Positions 1-7,304 of a stretch of DNA of 64,000 nt are shown here, in pieces (the first letter of the stretch is position 1; every line of letters starts with the position of its first letter). Below the pieces are notes generated by a model, which saw only the letters and a list, made by a program, of their open reading frames with translations, was not told the origin of the DNA and did no database searches. Source of the DNA: Streptomyces roseoverticillatus (lineage in GTDB: Bacteria; Actinomycetota; Actinomycetes; Streptomycetales; Streptomycetaceae); the NCBI RefSeq assembly GCF_000719265.1, contig NZ_JOFL01000004.1, positions 62,001 to 126,000 of the forward strand. The letters run 5' to 3'. The translations under genes were made by a program, and so were the position numbers.

Positions 1-1592
1 GAGAGGAAGGCCAGGTAGCGGCCGTCGCGGGTGAAGACCGGCTGCTCGTCCTCGAAGCGCCCGTTGGTCACGTCGACGACCAGGCGGTCCTTGAGCCGCG
101 CGATCTTGATCTGGCGCAGGGAGCGGCCGATGCCGGGGTGGGACCAGGCCAGCCACTCCGAGTCGGGCGAGAAGGCGAGGTCGCGCACCGGCCCGTTGAC
201 CGACCGGATCAGCTCGCTCACCTCCCCGGTGCCTTCGCCGGAGGGGGCGCCCTCGTCCGGTCCGGCACTTTCGGCGGATCCCGCGCCCTCGTCCGGCCGC
301 GTCCCGGAGCCGGAGCCCGTGCCTTCGCCCGGTCCCACGCCCTCGGCCGAGGTGTCCACGAGCAGCAGCCGGCCGTCGTGCGTGGCCAGGGCCAGCCGCT
401 CGCCGTCAGGAGAGGCGAGGGTCTCGTGCACCCTCCCGATCCGTCCCGCGCCGAGCCGCCGCGGCTCGGCGGGCCCCGCGGCGCGCGGCAGCTGGGCGAT
501 CTCGATCGCGTCCTCGCCCTCCGCGTCCGTCACGTAGGCCACCTGCCCGGACGCGCCGAGCATCTCCGGCAGCCGTACGCGGACGCCCGGGGTGTCGGCG
601 ATGGTGCGGGCGGGGCCGTCGCGGTGGGTGAGCCAGTAGAGGCTGCCGCGCACCTGGACGGCGCTCGCCCGGCCCGTCGTGTCCACGCTCACGCCGTCGA
701 CGTTGGAGGCGGCCTGCACCTGGTACGGGCGGCGCCCGGCGCGCGGCCCGCCCAGCGTCACCGTAAGGCGGCGCGGCTTCCCGTCCGGGCCGAGGTCGTC
801 CACCAGCCACAGCTCGCCCGCGCACTGGTAGACGACGCGCTCGCCGTCGGTCGAGGCGTGCCGGGCGTAGAAGTCGTCGTGGTCGGTGTGGCGGCGCAGC
901 TGCGAGCCGTCGGGCAGGCAGGAGTAGAGGTTGCCGACGCCCTCGTGGTCGGAGAGGAAGACGATCCGGCCGCCCGCGAACATCACCGAGTCGAGGTGGC
1001 CGCCGATCTCCGGCACCAGCCGCTTCTCCTGCGCGCCCAGCAGCCACAGCCGGCCCGTGGCCCCGCCGCGGTAGCGCTTCCAGGCGGCGGGCTCGTGCGG
1101 CGGCTTGCCGGCCAGCAGCAGCGTGCGGTGCTCGCCGCCGGCCTCGCCGATCGCGATGTCGGACACCGGGCCCCAGGGCAGCCGCAGCCCCGGGCCGCCC
1201 TCGGTCGGCACCCGGTAGGCCCACGAGAAGTACGAGAACGGCTGGCCGTGCGAGGAGACGGCGAGGACGTCGTGGCCGCCGTTGCGGTCCGAGGGGGCCC
1301 AGCCGCAGACGCGGGTGTCGGTGCTGCCCCAGTAGGTGAGCCGGCGGGCGGGACCGCCGTCGACCGGGGCCAGGTGGATCTCGGGGTCGAGGCTGCGCCA
1401 GTTCGTGTAGGCGATGTGGCGGCCGTCGGGGGAGAAGCGGGGGTGGCCGACGCGGGTGCGGTCGACGGTCAGCCGCCAGGCCCGGCCGCCTGCCGCCCCC
1501 GGCTCCAGGGGGGCAAGCCACAGGTCGTCCTCCGCGGTGAAGCAGAAGAGATCACCGTGGAGATGAGGAAATCTCAGGTAAGAATCACTCAC
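1..1592 (-). CDS. Tricorn protease homologue, N-terminal part (runs off left edge)
   Basis: About 530 codons are visible; the C-terminal part with the PDZ and S41 catalytic domains lies beyond the window. The protein opens with MSDSYLRFPHLHGDLFCFTA, the typical beginning of actinobacterial tricorn-type S41 peptidases, which degrade peptides released by larger proteases in the cytosol. The visible part is the beta-propeller region, with repeated RDGRYLAF-like blades, for example near bases 5-40. The start is GTG at 1592-1590, with GGTGGAG as ribosome binding site just upstream. The frame stays open to base 1. The gene is divergent from the TetR gene at 1765, with about 170 bases between them holding two palindromes. 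The family call is firm; the catalytic residues cannot be checked here. Confidence 0.85.
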   Translation of the reverse strand, partial: MSDSYLRFPHLHGDLFCFTAEDDLWLAPLEPGAAGGRAWRLTVDRTRVGHPRFSPDGRHIAYTNWRSLDPEIHLAPVDGGPARRLTYWGSTDTRVCGWAPSDRNGGHDVLAVSSHGQPFSYFSWAYRVPTEGGPGLRLPWGPVSDIAIGEAGGEHRTLLLAGKPPHEPAAWKRYRGGATGRLWLLGAQEKRLVPEIGGHLDSVMFAGGRIVFLSDHEGVGNLYSCLPDGSQLRRHTDHDDFYARHASTDGERVVYQCAGELWLVDDLGPDGKPRRLTVTLGGPRAGRRPYQVQAASNVDGVSVDTTGRASAVQVRGSLYWLTHRDGPARTIADTPGVRVRLPEMLGASGQVAYVTDAEGEDAIEIAQLPRAAGPAEPRRLGAGRIGRVHETLASPDGERLALATHDGRLLLVDTSAEGVGPGEGTGSGSGTRPDEGAGSAESAGPDEGAPSGEGTGEVSELIRSVNGPVRDLAFSPDSEWLAWSHPGIGRSLRQIKIARLKDRLVVDVTNGRFEDEQPVFTRDGRYLAFL

Positions 1593-1676
1593 TCCACCAT
1601 CGTTTCGGCCCCCGGGAGGCGCGGCAACTCGGTCACCGGGGCCGGGCCAGTAACCGGCCGTGACGGAGAACACTGG

Positions 1677-1694
1677 CGAAACGGCGCCGTTTCG
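1677..1694. promoter_or_regulatory. Palindromic operator candidate A upstream of tetR/mmpL
   Basis: A perfect 18-base palindrome, CGAAACGGCGCCGTTTCG. It contains the same CGAAAC/GTTTCG half-sites as the palindrome at 1722-1740 but with six bases between them. It lies in the divergent region between the tricorn and tetR genes. Function is inferred from position and symmetry. Confidence 0.5.
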
Positions 1695-1721
1695 ATCCCG
1701 CGCCGTCGTAGTCTTCCAGGT

Positions 1722-1740
1722 GTACGAAACCGTTTCGTAC
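1722..1740. promoter_or_regulatory. Palindromic TetR operator candidate B
   Basis: Two perfect 9-base arms, GTACGAAAC and GTTTCGTAC, around one central C. It ends 24 bases before the GTG start of the TetR gene at 1765, the usual place for an autoregulatory TetR operator. Its inner half-sites match palindrome A at 1677-1694. Confidence 0.65.
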
Positions 1741-1764
1741 GGGAGTGGACCCAGGGAGGTGGCC

Positions 1765-2364
1765 GTGTCCACGGATCCGACCGAGCCCGCGGCGCGCCGC
1801 ACCCGGCTCACCCCCGAGCGCGAGGCCGAGCTCTACGAGGCGGTCCTCACGATCCTGCGCGAGGTCGGCTACGACGGCCTGACCATGGACGGCGTCGCCG
1901 CCCGCACGCACGCCAGCAAGGCCACCCTCTACCGCCAGTGGAAGGGCAAGCCCGAGCTGGTCGCGAGCGCGCTGCGGCACCAGAAGCCGGTCAAGCTGGC
2001 GGACATCGACACCGGCTCCCTGCGCGGTGACCTCCGCAAGATGGCGTGCGAGGTGGACGATGACCGGATGGCGAAGGATGCCGCTCTTATGCGTGGTCTG
2101 GGGCACGCGATCCACACCAACCCCGACCTGCATCAAGCACTGCGCGACCTGCTGATCCTGCCGGAGCACGAAGGGCTCCGCGCCATGCTGCGGCGCGCGG
2201 TCGAGCGGGGCGAGGTGGCCGCGGACAACCCCGCGATCGACTTCGTCCCCCACATGATGCTGGGCGCGTTCATCGCCCGCTCCCTGATCGAGGACAAGAC
2301 CGCGGACACCGCGTACCTGTCCCGCTACATCGACGCCGTGGTCCTCCCCGCCCTCGGCGCCTGA
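1765..2364 (+). CDS. TetR/AcrR-family transcriptional regulator
   Basis: A 199-residue DNA-binding repressor candidate. The N-terminal TetR helix-turn-helix spans about residues 24-70 (GLTMDGVAARTHASKATLYR at 39-58), followed by an all-helical ligand-binding domain. I chose GTG at 1765 because GGGAGG sits eight bases upstream and the palindrome at 1722-1740 falls directly before it. The in-frame start at 1660 would put both palindromes inside the coding region. The gene is followed after 111 bases by an MMPL transporter on the same strand, so it probably represses itself and that exporter. The ligand is unknown. Confidence 0.9.
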   Translation: MSTDPTEPAARRTRLTPEREAELYEAVLTILREVGYDGLTMDGVAARTHASKATLYRQWKGKPELVASALRHQKPVKLADIDTGSLRGDLRKMACEVDDDRMAKDAALMRGLGHAIHTNPDLHQALRDLLILPEHEGLRAMLRRAVERGEVAADNPAIDFVPHMMLGAFIARSLIEDKTADTAYLSRYIDAVVLPALGA

Positions 2365-2475
2365 CCCCCCACAGATCACCCTCCCCCACACTGCCCACCT
2401 GACGTGCCGCTCTCGTCGCCGGGCTGCTTCCCCATGCCCTGTTAGCCCACTGATCCGACGGGAGCACCACTCCTC

Positions 2476-4695
2476 GTGGCCACGTTCCTCTACAGACTCG
2501 GCCGGCTCGCCTACCGGCGGCGCTGGTACTTCGCCCTGATATGGGTGCTGCTGCTGGTCCTCGCCGGGGCCGGCGCCGCCACCGCGTCCAAGTCCTCCAA
2601 CAACGACTTCTCCATACCGGGCACGGAGGCGCAGCGCGCCTTCGACCTGCTGGAGAAGCGCTTCCCGGGCAACAACGAGCAGAACGCGTCCGCCCGCATC
2701 GTCTTCAAGGCCCCTGAGGGTCAGAAGCTCACGGACGCCAAGAACAAGGCGGCTGTCGAGAAGGTCATCGCCGAGCTCAAGCACAGCCCGCAGGTGGCCG
2801 GCGCGGCCGACCCGTTCGCGGGGAAGACCGTCAACCCGGCCGGCACCACCGGCTACGCCTCCGCCGCGTACAAGGTCAAGTCCATGGACCTGACCGAGGA
2901 CTCGCGCAGCGAGCTCAAGGAGGCCGCCCAGCACGGCCGCGACGCCGGGCTGACCGTCGAGGTCGGCGGCAGCGTGCTGCAGGAGATGCCCGAGGGCGGC
3001 TCCGAAGCCATCGGCATCGCCGTCTCCGCGGTCGTCCTGCTCATCACCTTCGGCTCGCTGGTCGCCGCGGGCCTGCCGCTCCTGACGGCCATCATCGGCG
3101 TCGGCATCGGCGTCTCGTCCATCGCGGCGCTCGCGCCCCTGCTGGACCTCTCCACCAGCACCTCCACGCTCGCCATGATGATCGGCCTCGCGGTCGGCAT
3201 CGACTACGCGCTGTTCATCGTCTCCCGCTACCGCGCGGAGCTGGCCGAGGGCCGCGAGCGCGAGGAAGCGGCCGGACGGGCCGTCGGAACCGCCGGTTCG
3301 GCGGTGGTCTTCGCGGGCCTCACCGTCGTCATCGCGCTGGCCGGCCTCATGGTCGTCAACATCCCCATGCTGACGAAGATGGGCATGGCCGCGGCGGGCA
3401 CGGTCACCATCGCGGTGCTGATCGCGCTCTCGCTCATCCCGGCCCTGCTCGGCTTCGCCGGCAAGCAGGTGCTGGCCCGCAAGGTCCGCAAGGCCGAGCC
3501 CGGCACCAAGGGCGACGAGAAGCCGAACATGGGCACGCGCTGGGCCCGCTTCGTCCTGCGCAAGCCCGTGCTCGTACTCGTGGCCGGTGTGCTGGGGCTG
3601 GGCGCCGTCGCCGTGCCCGCGGCCTCCCTGGAGCTGGGCCTTCCGGACGACGGCGCGGCCTCCAAGACCAGCACGCAGCGCAAGGCGTACGACCTGCTGT
3701 CCGAGGGCTTCGGGCCGGGCTTCAACGGCCCGCTCATGGTCATCACCGACGTGGCGGACGCCAAGGACCCCAAGGGCGCGGTCCAGAAGGTCGGCGACAC
3801 CCTGAAGGGCCTGGACAACGTCGCCACCGTGACCCCGGCGCACTTCAACCCGGCCGGTGACACGGCCATGCTCACCGTCGTCCCCAAGTCCAAGCCGACC
3901 AGCACGGACACCGAGGACCTCGTCCACGCGATCCGCGGCAAGGGCGGCTCGCTCAAGGCCGACACGGGCGCCGACGTGCTCGTCACCGGCGCCACGGCGA
4001 TGAACATCGACGTCTCGCAGAAGCTCAACGACGCCCTGCTGCCCTACCTGGCGCTGGTCGTCGGCCTCGCCTTCCTGCTGCTGATGGTCGTCTTCCGCTC
4101 GGTGCTCGTACCGCTGAAGGCCGCGCTCGGCTTCCTGCTGTCGGTCGTCGCCGCGCTCGGCGCCGTCGTGGCGGTCTTCCAGTGGGGCTGGCTGGGTTCG
4201 GTCTTCGGCGTCGAGGAGACCGGGCCGATCATGTCGATGATGCCGATCTTCATGGTGGGCGTCGTCTTCGGTCTCGCCATGGACTACGAGGTCTTCCTCG
4301 TCACCCGGATGCGGGAGGCGTTCGTCCACGGCGAGCGGCCCGGGCAGGCCGTCGTGACCGGCTTCAAGCACGGTGCGCGGGTGGTGACGGCCGCGGCCGT
4401 CATCATGATGAGCGTCTTCGCCGGCTTCATCGGCTCGTCCGAGCAGATGATCAAGATGATCGGCTTCGGCCTGGCCATCGCCGTCTTCTTCGACGCGTTC
4501 GTCGTCCGCATGGCCATCGTGCCGGCGGTGCTCGCCCTCCTCGGGAAGTCGGCCTGGTGGCTGCCGGGGTGGCTGGCGAAGGTTCTGCCGAACGTGGATG
4601 TCGAGGGCGAGGGGCTCCAGAAGCGGCTCGCGAAGCCGGGGGCGCCTTCGGTCGCGCCCGAGGCGGACGAGGACCGGGAGCTGGTCAAGGCCTGA
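2476..4695 (+). CDS. MMPL-family RND transporter
   Basis: A 739-residue inner-membrane transporter of the MMPL class, which exports lipids or drugs using the proton gradient. One N-terminal membrane segment (about residues 15-36) is followed by an extracytoplasmic loop and a five-helix block at about 170-330. A second loop and a second block at about 515-690 complete the two-fold RND layout. The characteristic acidic motifs of each block are visible as GIDYALFIVSRYR and AMDYEVFLVTRMRE. The start is GTG at 2476 with GGGAG about 12 bases upstream, slightly distant. It lies directly downstream of the TetR regulator, the common arrangement for ligand-induced export. The substrate cannot be read from sequence. 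Confidence 0.92.
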   Translation: MATFLYRLGRLAYRRRWYFALIWVLLLVLAGAGAATASKSSNNDFSIPGTEAQRAFDLLEKRFPGNNEQNASARIVFKAPEGQKLTDAKNKAAVEKVIAELKHSPQVAGAADPFAGKTVNPAGTTGYASAAYKVKSMDLTEDSRSELKEAAQHGRDAGLTVEVGGSVLQEMPEGGSEAIGIAVSAVVLLITFGSLVAAGLPLLTAIIGVGIGVSSIAALAPLLDLSTSTSTLAMMIGLAVGIDYALFIVSRYRAELAEGREREEAAGRAVGTAGSAVVFAGLTVVIALAGLMVVNIPMLTKMGMAAAGTVTIAVLIALSLIPALLGFAGKQVLARKVRKAEPGTKGDEKPNMGTRWARFVLRKPVLVLVAGVLGLGAVAVPAASLELGLPDDGAASKTSTQRKAYDLLSEGFGPGFNGPLMVITDVADAKDPKGAVQKVGDTLKGLDNVATVTPAHFNPAGDTAMLTVVPKSKPTSTDTEDLVHAIRGKGGSLKADTGADVLVTGATAMNIDVSQKLNDALLPYLALVVGLAFLLLMVVFRSVLVPLKAALGFLLSVVAALGAVVAVFQWGWLGSVFGVEETGPIMSMMPIFMVGVVFGLAMDYEVFLVTRMREAFVHGERPGQAVVTGFKHGARVVTAAAVIMMSVFAGFIGSSEQMIKMIGFGLAIAVFFDAFVVRMAIVPAVLALLGKSAWWLPGWLAKVLPNVDVEGEGLQKRLAKPGAPSVAPEADEDRELVKA

Positions 4696-4707
4696 GGCTG
4701 ACCTTGC

Positions 4708-4766
4708 GGCGCGGCCCGGCGGTGAGCCCACCAACCCAGGTGGGTTCGGCACCGCCGGGCCGCGCC
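4708..4766 (+). terminator. Strong hairpin terminator after the MMPL gene
   Basis: Perfect 17-base arms (4708-4724 with 4750-4766) beginning GGCGCGGCCCGG, with an inner CCCACC/GGTGGG stem. It starts 12 bases after the MMPL stop codon and is followed by GTTTGC. Confidence 0.75.
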
Positions 4767-4776
4767 GTTTGCGGCT

Positions 4777-4810
4777 GATCTCCCCAGCTACCGCTGGGAG
4801 GTGCCCCCAG
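4777..4810 (+). repeat. REP-like palindromic element, copy 1
   Basis: Contains the stem CCCAGC-TACC-GCTGGG followed by AGGTGCCCCC. Nearly identical copies lie at 17301-17335 (reverse), 23931-23961 (inside tatD) and 62798-62832. Copies 1, 2 and 4 share the flank GATCTCCCC. Confidence 0.85.
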
Positions 4811-5058
4811 GCGGCGGAGGGAGGGGCCCCGGGTCAGGGGCAAGATCCCCCGCCGCAACGGCGCTCAGCCGCAGTCGGCGCATCCGGCGGTGCCGAACCG
4901 CGCGTAGTCGTACGTGCGCGCCCCAGCCCCAACGTGTCGTACGCCATGAATTCGACCGGATTGGGAACCGCCCCCCGTCGTGCCGGCGTTTCTTCAAGTC
5001 CACGGGTCACCGGCCCGCGGGCGTGGCCGGGGGCACGCGCGAAGGAAAGGGCTCCACG
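4811..5058. other. Leader region of the MarP-like protease gene
   Basis: About 250 bases with no convincing gene. The reading frame of the downstream protease is open here, but the peptide is arginine/proline-rich and unlike the family, and its first start lies inside the repeat at 4777-4810. The promoter of the protease gene is probably here; no clear -35/-10 pair was recognised. Confidence 0.5.
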
Positions 5059-6255
5059 TTGAACCTGCTCGATCTGCTGCTGTTGCTCGTCGTGCTCGGC
5101 TACGCCGTCTCCGGCTTCCGCCGGGGCCTCGTGGCGAGCGTCGTGCTGCTCGCCGGGTTCCTCGGCGGAGCCGTCCTGGGCGTGTGGGCGCTCCCGTTCG
5201 CCCTGGAGCCGTTCGAGGCGGGGACGGCCACCGCGGCCGTGGTCGCCGTCCTCGTGGTCCTCGTCCCGGCCGGGATCGGGCACGCCCTGGCTGGCCGTCT
5301 CGCCTACGGCCTGCGCCGCAGGCTCACGTGGGCCCCGGTCCGGGGCGTGGACGGCATCGGTGGCGCCGTCGTGAACTCCCTGGCCGTGCTCCTCGTGGGC
5401 TGGGTCGCCGCGAGCGTGCTCGTCTCGGCGAACTCTCCGCTCCTGTCCCGTCAGATCAGGGACTCCACCCTCCTCGGGGCCGTGCAGAAGGCGATGCCGG
5501 AGCAGGCCCCCACCTGGTTCAGCCGCACCACGGACGCCCTGACGGGCGCGGGCTTCCCGCAGGTGTTCAACCCGTTCGAGAACGAGCCGGCGACGAGCGT
5601 CCCGGAGCCGTCCGGCGACACCGTCACGCCGGCCGCGAAGCGCGTCGCCCGCGAGAGCGTGGTCAAGGTCGAGGGCGTCGCCGACACGGGCGAGGGCCGC
5701 CGCGGCCAGGAGGGCAGCGGCTTCGTCTACGCCGCGCAGCACGTGATGACGAACGCCCACGTCGTGGCGGGGGTGCGGACCCCCACCGTGCGCGTCGGCG
5801 GCGTCGGCAAGGCGTATCAGGCGAAGGTCGTGCTCTTCGATCCGCGCACGGACGTCGCCGTCCTGGACGTCCCGGGCCTGCGGGCCCCCGTGCTGCCGTT
5901 CGACAAGGGCGCCAAGCGCGGTGACGGGGCGATCGTCGCGGGCTTCCCGGAGAACGGCGGCCTCGACGTCCGCGCGGCCACGGTCGCCAACGAGCTCCGT
6001 GCGAAGGGCCAGGACATCTACGGCGACGGCGTGACCACGCGCCAGGTGTACTCCGTACGGTCCACGATCCGGCCGGGCAATTCGGGCGGCCCGCTCCTGA
6101 CCCCGTCCGGGCAGGTCTACGGCGTCGTCTTCGCCCGCTCCACGTCCGACGCGGAGACGGGCTACGTCCTGACGGCGACGCAGGTCGAGGACGCGGCCCG
6201 GCGCGCGGCGACGGCGACGTCGCCGGTGAGCACGGGGAGCCGGGCGGCGCTGTAG
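5059..6255 (+). CDS. MarP-family membrane-anchored serine protease (CvpA-type TM domain plus trypsin-like domain)
   Basis: A 398-residue protein. Residues 1-125 form a four-helix CvpA/colicin-V-production-type membrane domain beginning MNLLDLLLLLVVLGYAVSGF. Residues about 205-390 form an extracytoplasmic chymotrypsin-fold protease with His234 (TNAHVVAG), Asp265 (TDVAVLDV) and Ser342 (GNSGGPLL), so the triad is intact. This layout matches mycobacterial MarP, a periplasmic protease needed for acid and oxidative stress tolerance through processing of cell-wall hydrolases; the same role here is inference. The start is TTG at 5059, chosen because GGAAAGG precedes it and the hydrophobic first helix begins at once. 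It converges on the HNH gene at a shared terminator. Confidence 0.88.
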   Translation: MNLLDLLLLLVVLGYAVSGFRRGLVASVVLLAGFLGGAVLGVWALPFALEPFEAGTATAAVVAVLVVLVPAGIGHALAGRLAYGLRRRLTWAPVRGVDGIGGAVVNSLAVLLVGWVAASVLVSANSPLLSRQIRDSTLLGAVQKAMPEQAPTWFSRTTDALTGAGFPQVFNPFENEPATSVPEPSGDTVTPAAKRVARESVVKVEGVADTGEGRRGQEGSGFVYAAQHVMTNAHVVAGVRTPTVRVGGVGKAYQAKVVLFDPRTDVAVLDVPGLRAPVLPFDKGAKRGDGAIVAGFPENGGLDVRAATVANELRAKGQDIYGDGVTTRQVYSVRSTIRPGNSGGPLLTPSGQVYGVVFARSTSDAETGYVLTATQVEDAARRAATATSPVSTGSRAAL

Positions 6256-6259
6256 CGGG

Positions 6260-6304
6260 CGCGCACGGCCTCCGGCCGGGGTCCCTTGCCGGAGGCCGTG
6301 CGCG
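6260..6304. terminator. Bidirectional terminator between convergent genes
   Basis: Perfect 17-base arms (6260-6276 and 6288-6304) beginning CGCGCACGGCCTCCGGC, with an 11-base loop. It lies between the stop of the MarP-like gene (6255) and the stop of the HNH gene (6308), so it can serve both strands. Confidence 0.8.
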
Positions 6305-6307
6305 GGG

Positions 6308-7132
6308 TCAGGACTTGCAGCCGGACAGGACCTGCCGCAGCTTGTCCTTCTCCGCGGAGGTGACGGACAGCCCGTAGTAGTCCTTCACCCCGATCCACGC
6401 CTCGCTGTAGTTGCACTCGGCGCCGGCCACCGGCAGCCACCGGTCCGGGCCGTTGTCCATCTTGCGCCGGTTGGCCCAGGTGGACACGGCGATCAGCTGC
6501 GGCGCGGCGGTCAGGTCGTTGGCGAACTCCCGCCGCTTCCGGTCCGTCCAGTGGCGCGCCCCGGATCCCCACGCGTGCCGCAGCGGCACGATGTGGTCGA
6601 TGTCGACGTGCGCCGGGTCGGCCATGTCCCGGTTGTCGTACTCGCTGTGCCAGCGGCCGCCGACGACCTTGCAGTGGCCTTCGAGCTTCGCGGGGACGAC
6701 GGACTGGAGTCTGAGGGCGGTCTCCCGGGTGGTGCACTGGTCGATGCCGTGCCGCACCCAGCAGGTGGATCCGAAGTACGTGCGCTTGTAGCCCTTGCTG
6801 CTGAACGGCCTGACCTTCAGCTCGTCCAGCATGCGCACGGCTTCCTTGACGTCCGGGATGTGCCGGGGCCATTTCACGGGGAGGCTGCGGTGGTGCGGGG
6901 CCGGGCCCGTCGTGGTGTCGGTCTTGGGGGGTGCGTAGACGTCCCCCTCCTCCGCCGTGGCCCCTTCGCATTCGTTCTCGTCGTAGTCCACCGGGGCCCG
7001 GTGGAGCCCGGCCTGCGGTGTGGTGGGTTCGGGCGGCGGGGGAGTGGCCCGGGCCGCGGTACCGGGGAGGGCCGCCGGAAGGACGGCGGCGGCGGTGGCG
7101 AAGGCGATTCCCAGGCGTCTGAACCGGCGCAT
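6308..7132 (-). CDS. Secreted HNH-family nuclease (DUF1524-like)
   Basis: A 274-residue protein with a signal peptide (RRFRR, hydrophobic core 8-22, likely cleavage after ATAARA-type residues near 29) and a Pro/Thr-rich spacer. The C-terminal domain, about 85-274, has the HNH core DIDHIVPL at 177-184, then FANDLTAAPQL (N205) and STWANRRKMDNGP (N221). This DUF1524-type motif set is common in secreted Streptomyces nucleases that degrade extracellular DNA. Paired cysteines (for example C124/C133 and C154/C240) suit an exported protein. The start is ATG at 7132 with AGGAGAT upstream. It is a single gene converging on the MarP-like gene. Nuclease activity is a family inference. Confidence 0.85.
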   Translation of the reverse strand: MRRFRRLGIAFATAAAVLPAALPGTAARATPPPPEPTTPQAGLHRAPVDYDENECEGATAEEGDVYAPPKTDTTTGPAPHHRSLPVKWPRHIPDVKEAVRMLDELKVRPFSSKGYKRTYFGSTCWVRHGIDQCTTRETALRLQSVVPAKLEGHCKVVGGRWHSEYDNRDMADPAHVDIDHIVPLRHAWGSGARHWTDRKRREFANDLTAAPQLIAVSTWANRRKMDNGPDRWLPVAGAECNYSEAWIGVKDYYGLSVTSAEKDKLRQVLSGCKS

Positions 7133-7161
7133 GAACGCATCTCCTCGTGGCTGCTGCGGAT

Positions 7162-7188
7162 GCCGATGTGGCCGATGTAGCCGATGTA
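7162..7188. repeat. Three tandem 9-base repeats in the HNH gene leader
   Basis: Three abutting copies of GCCGATGT(G/A) at 7162, 7171 and 7180, about 30 bases upstream of the HNH start codon. An AT-rich stretch (about 7200-7255, containing ATATATTATG) next to it probably holds the promoter. Confidence 0.7.
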
Positions 7189-7304
7189 GTCGTCAGGAGA
7201 ATTGACCAAGAACCTGCCAAAACTGCATATATTATGACTAATTCACCCATCTGTGTAAGAGGGTGGTCGAGCCTCAGGGCGAGAGCGCGGGTCCCCGGCC
7301 GCCG

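Noticed and set aside
1633..4752. Open frame of about 1,040 codons antisense to the TetR and MMPL genes
   Set aside because: Composition is His/Asp/Arg/Gly-rich without domains; it mirrors the codon bias of the genes on the other strand. It is a high-GC shadow.
4801..5058. Longer N-terminus for the MarP-like protease
   Set aside because: The extension begins inside a REP-like element and is Arg/Pro-rich; TTG at 5059 has a ribosome site and starts the first membrane helix.
6308..7132. McrA-type restriction enzyme
   Set aside because: It has a signal peptide and the DUF1524 motif order, with no methyltransferase nearby; a secreted nuclease fits better.
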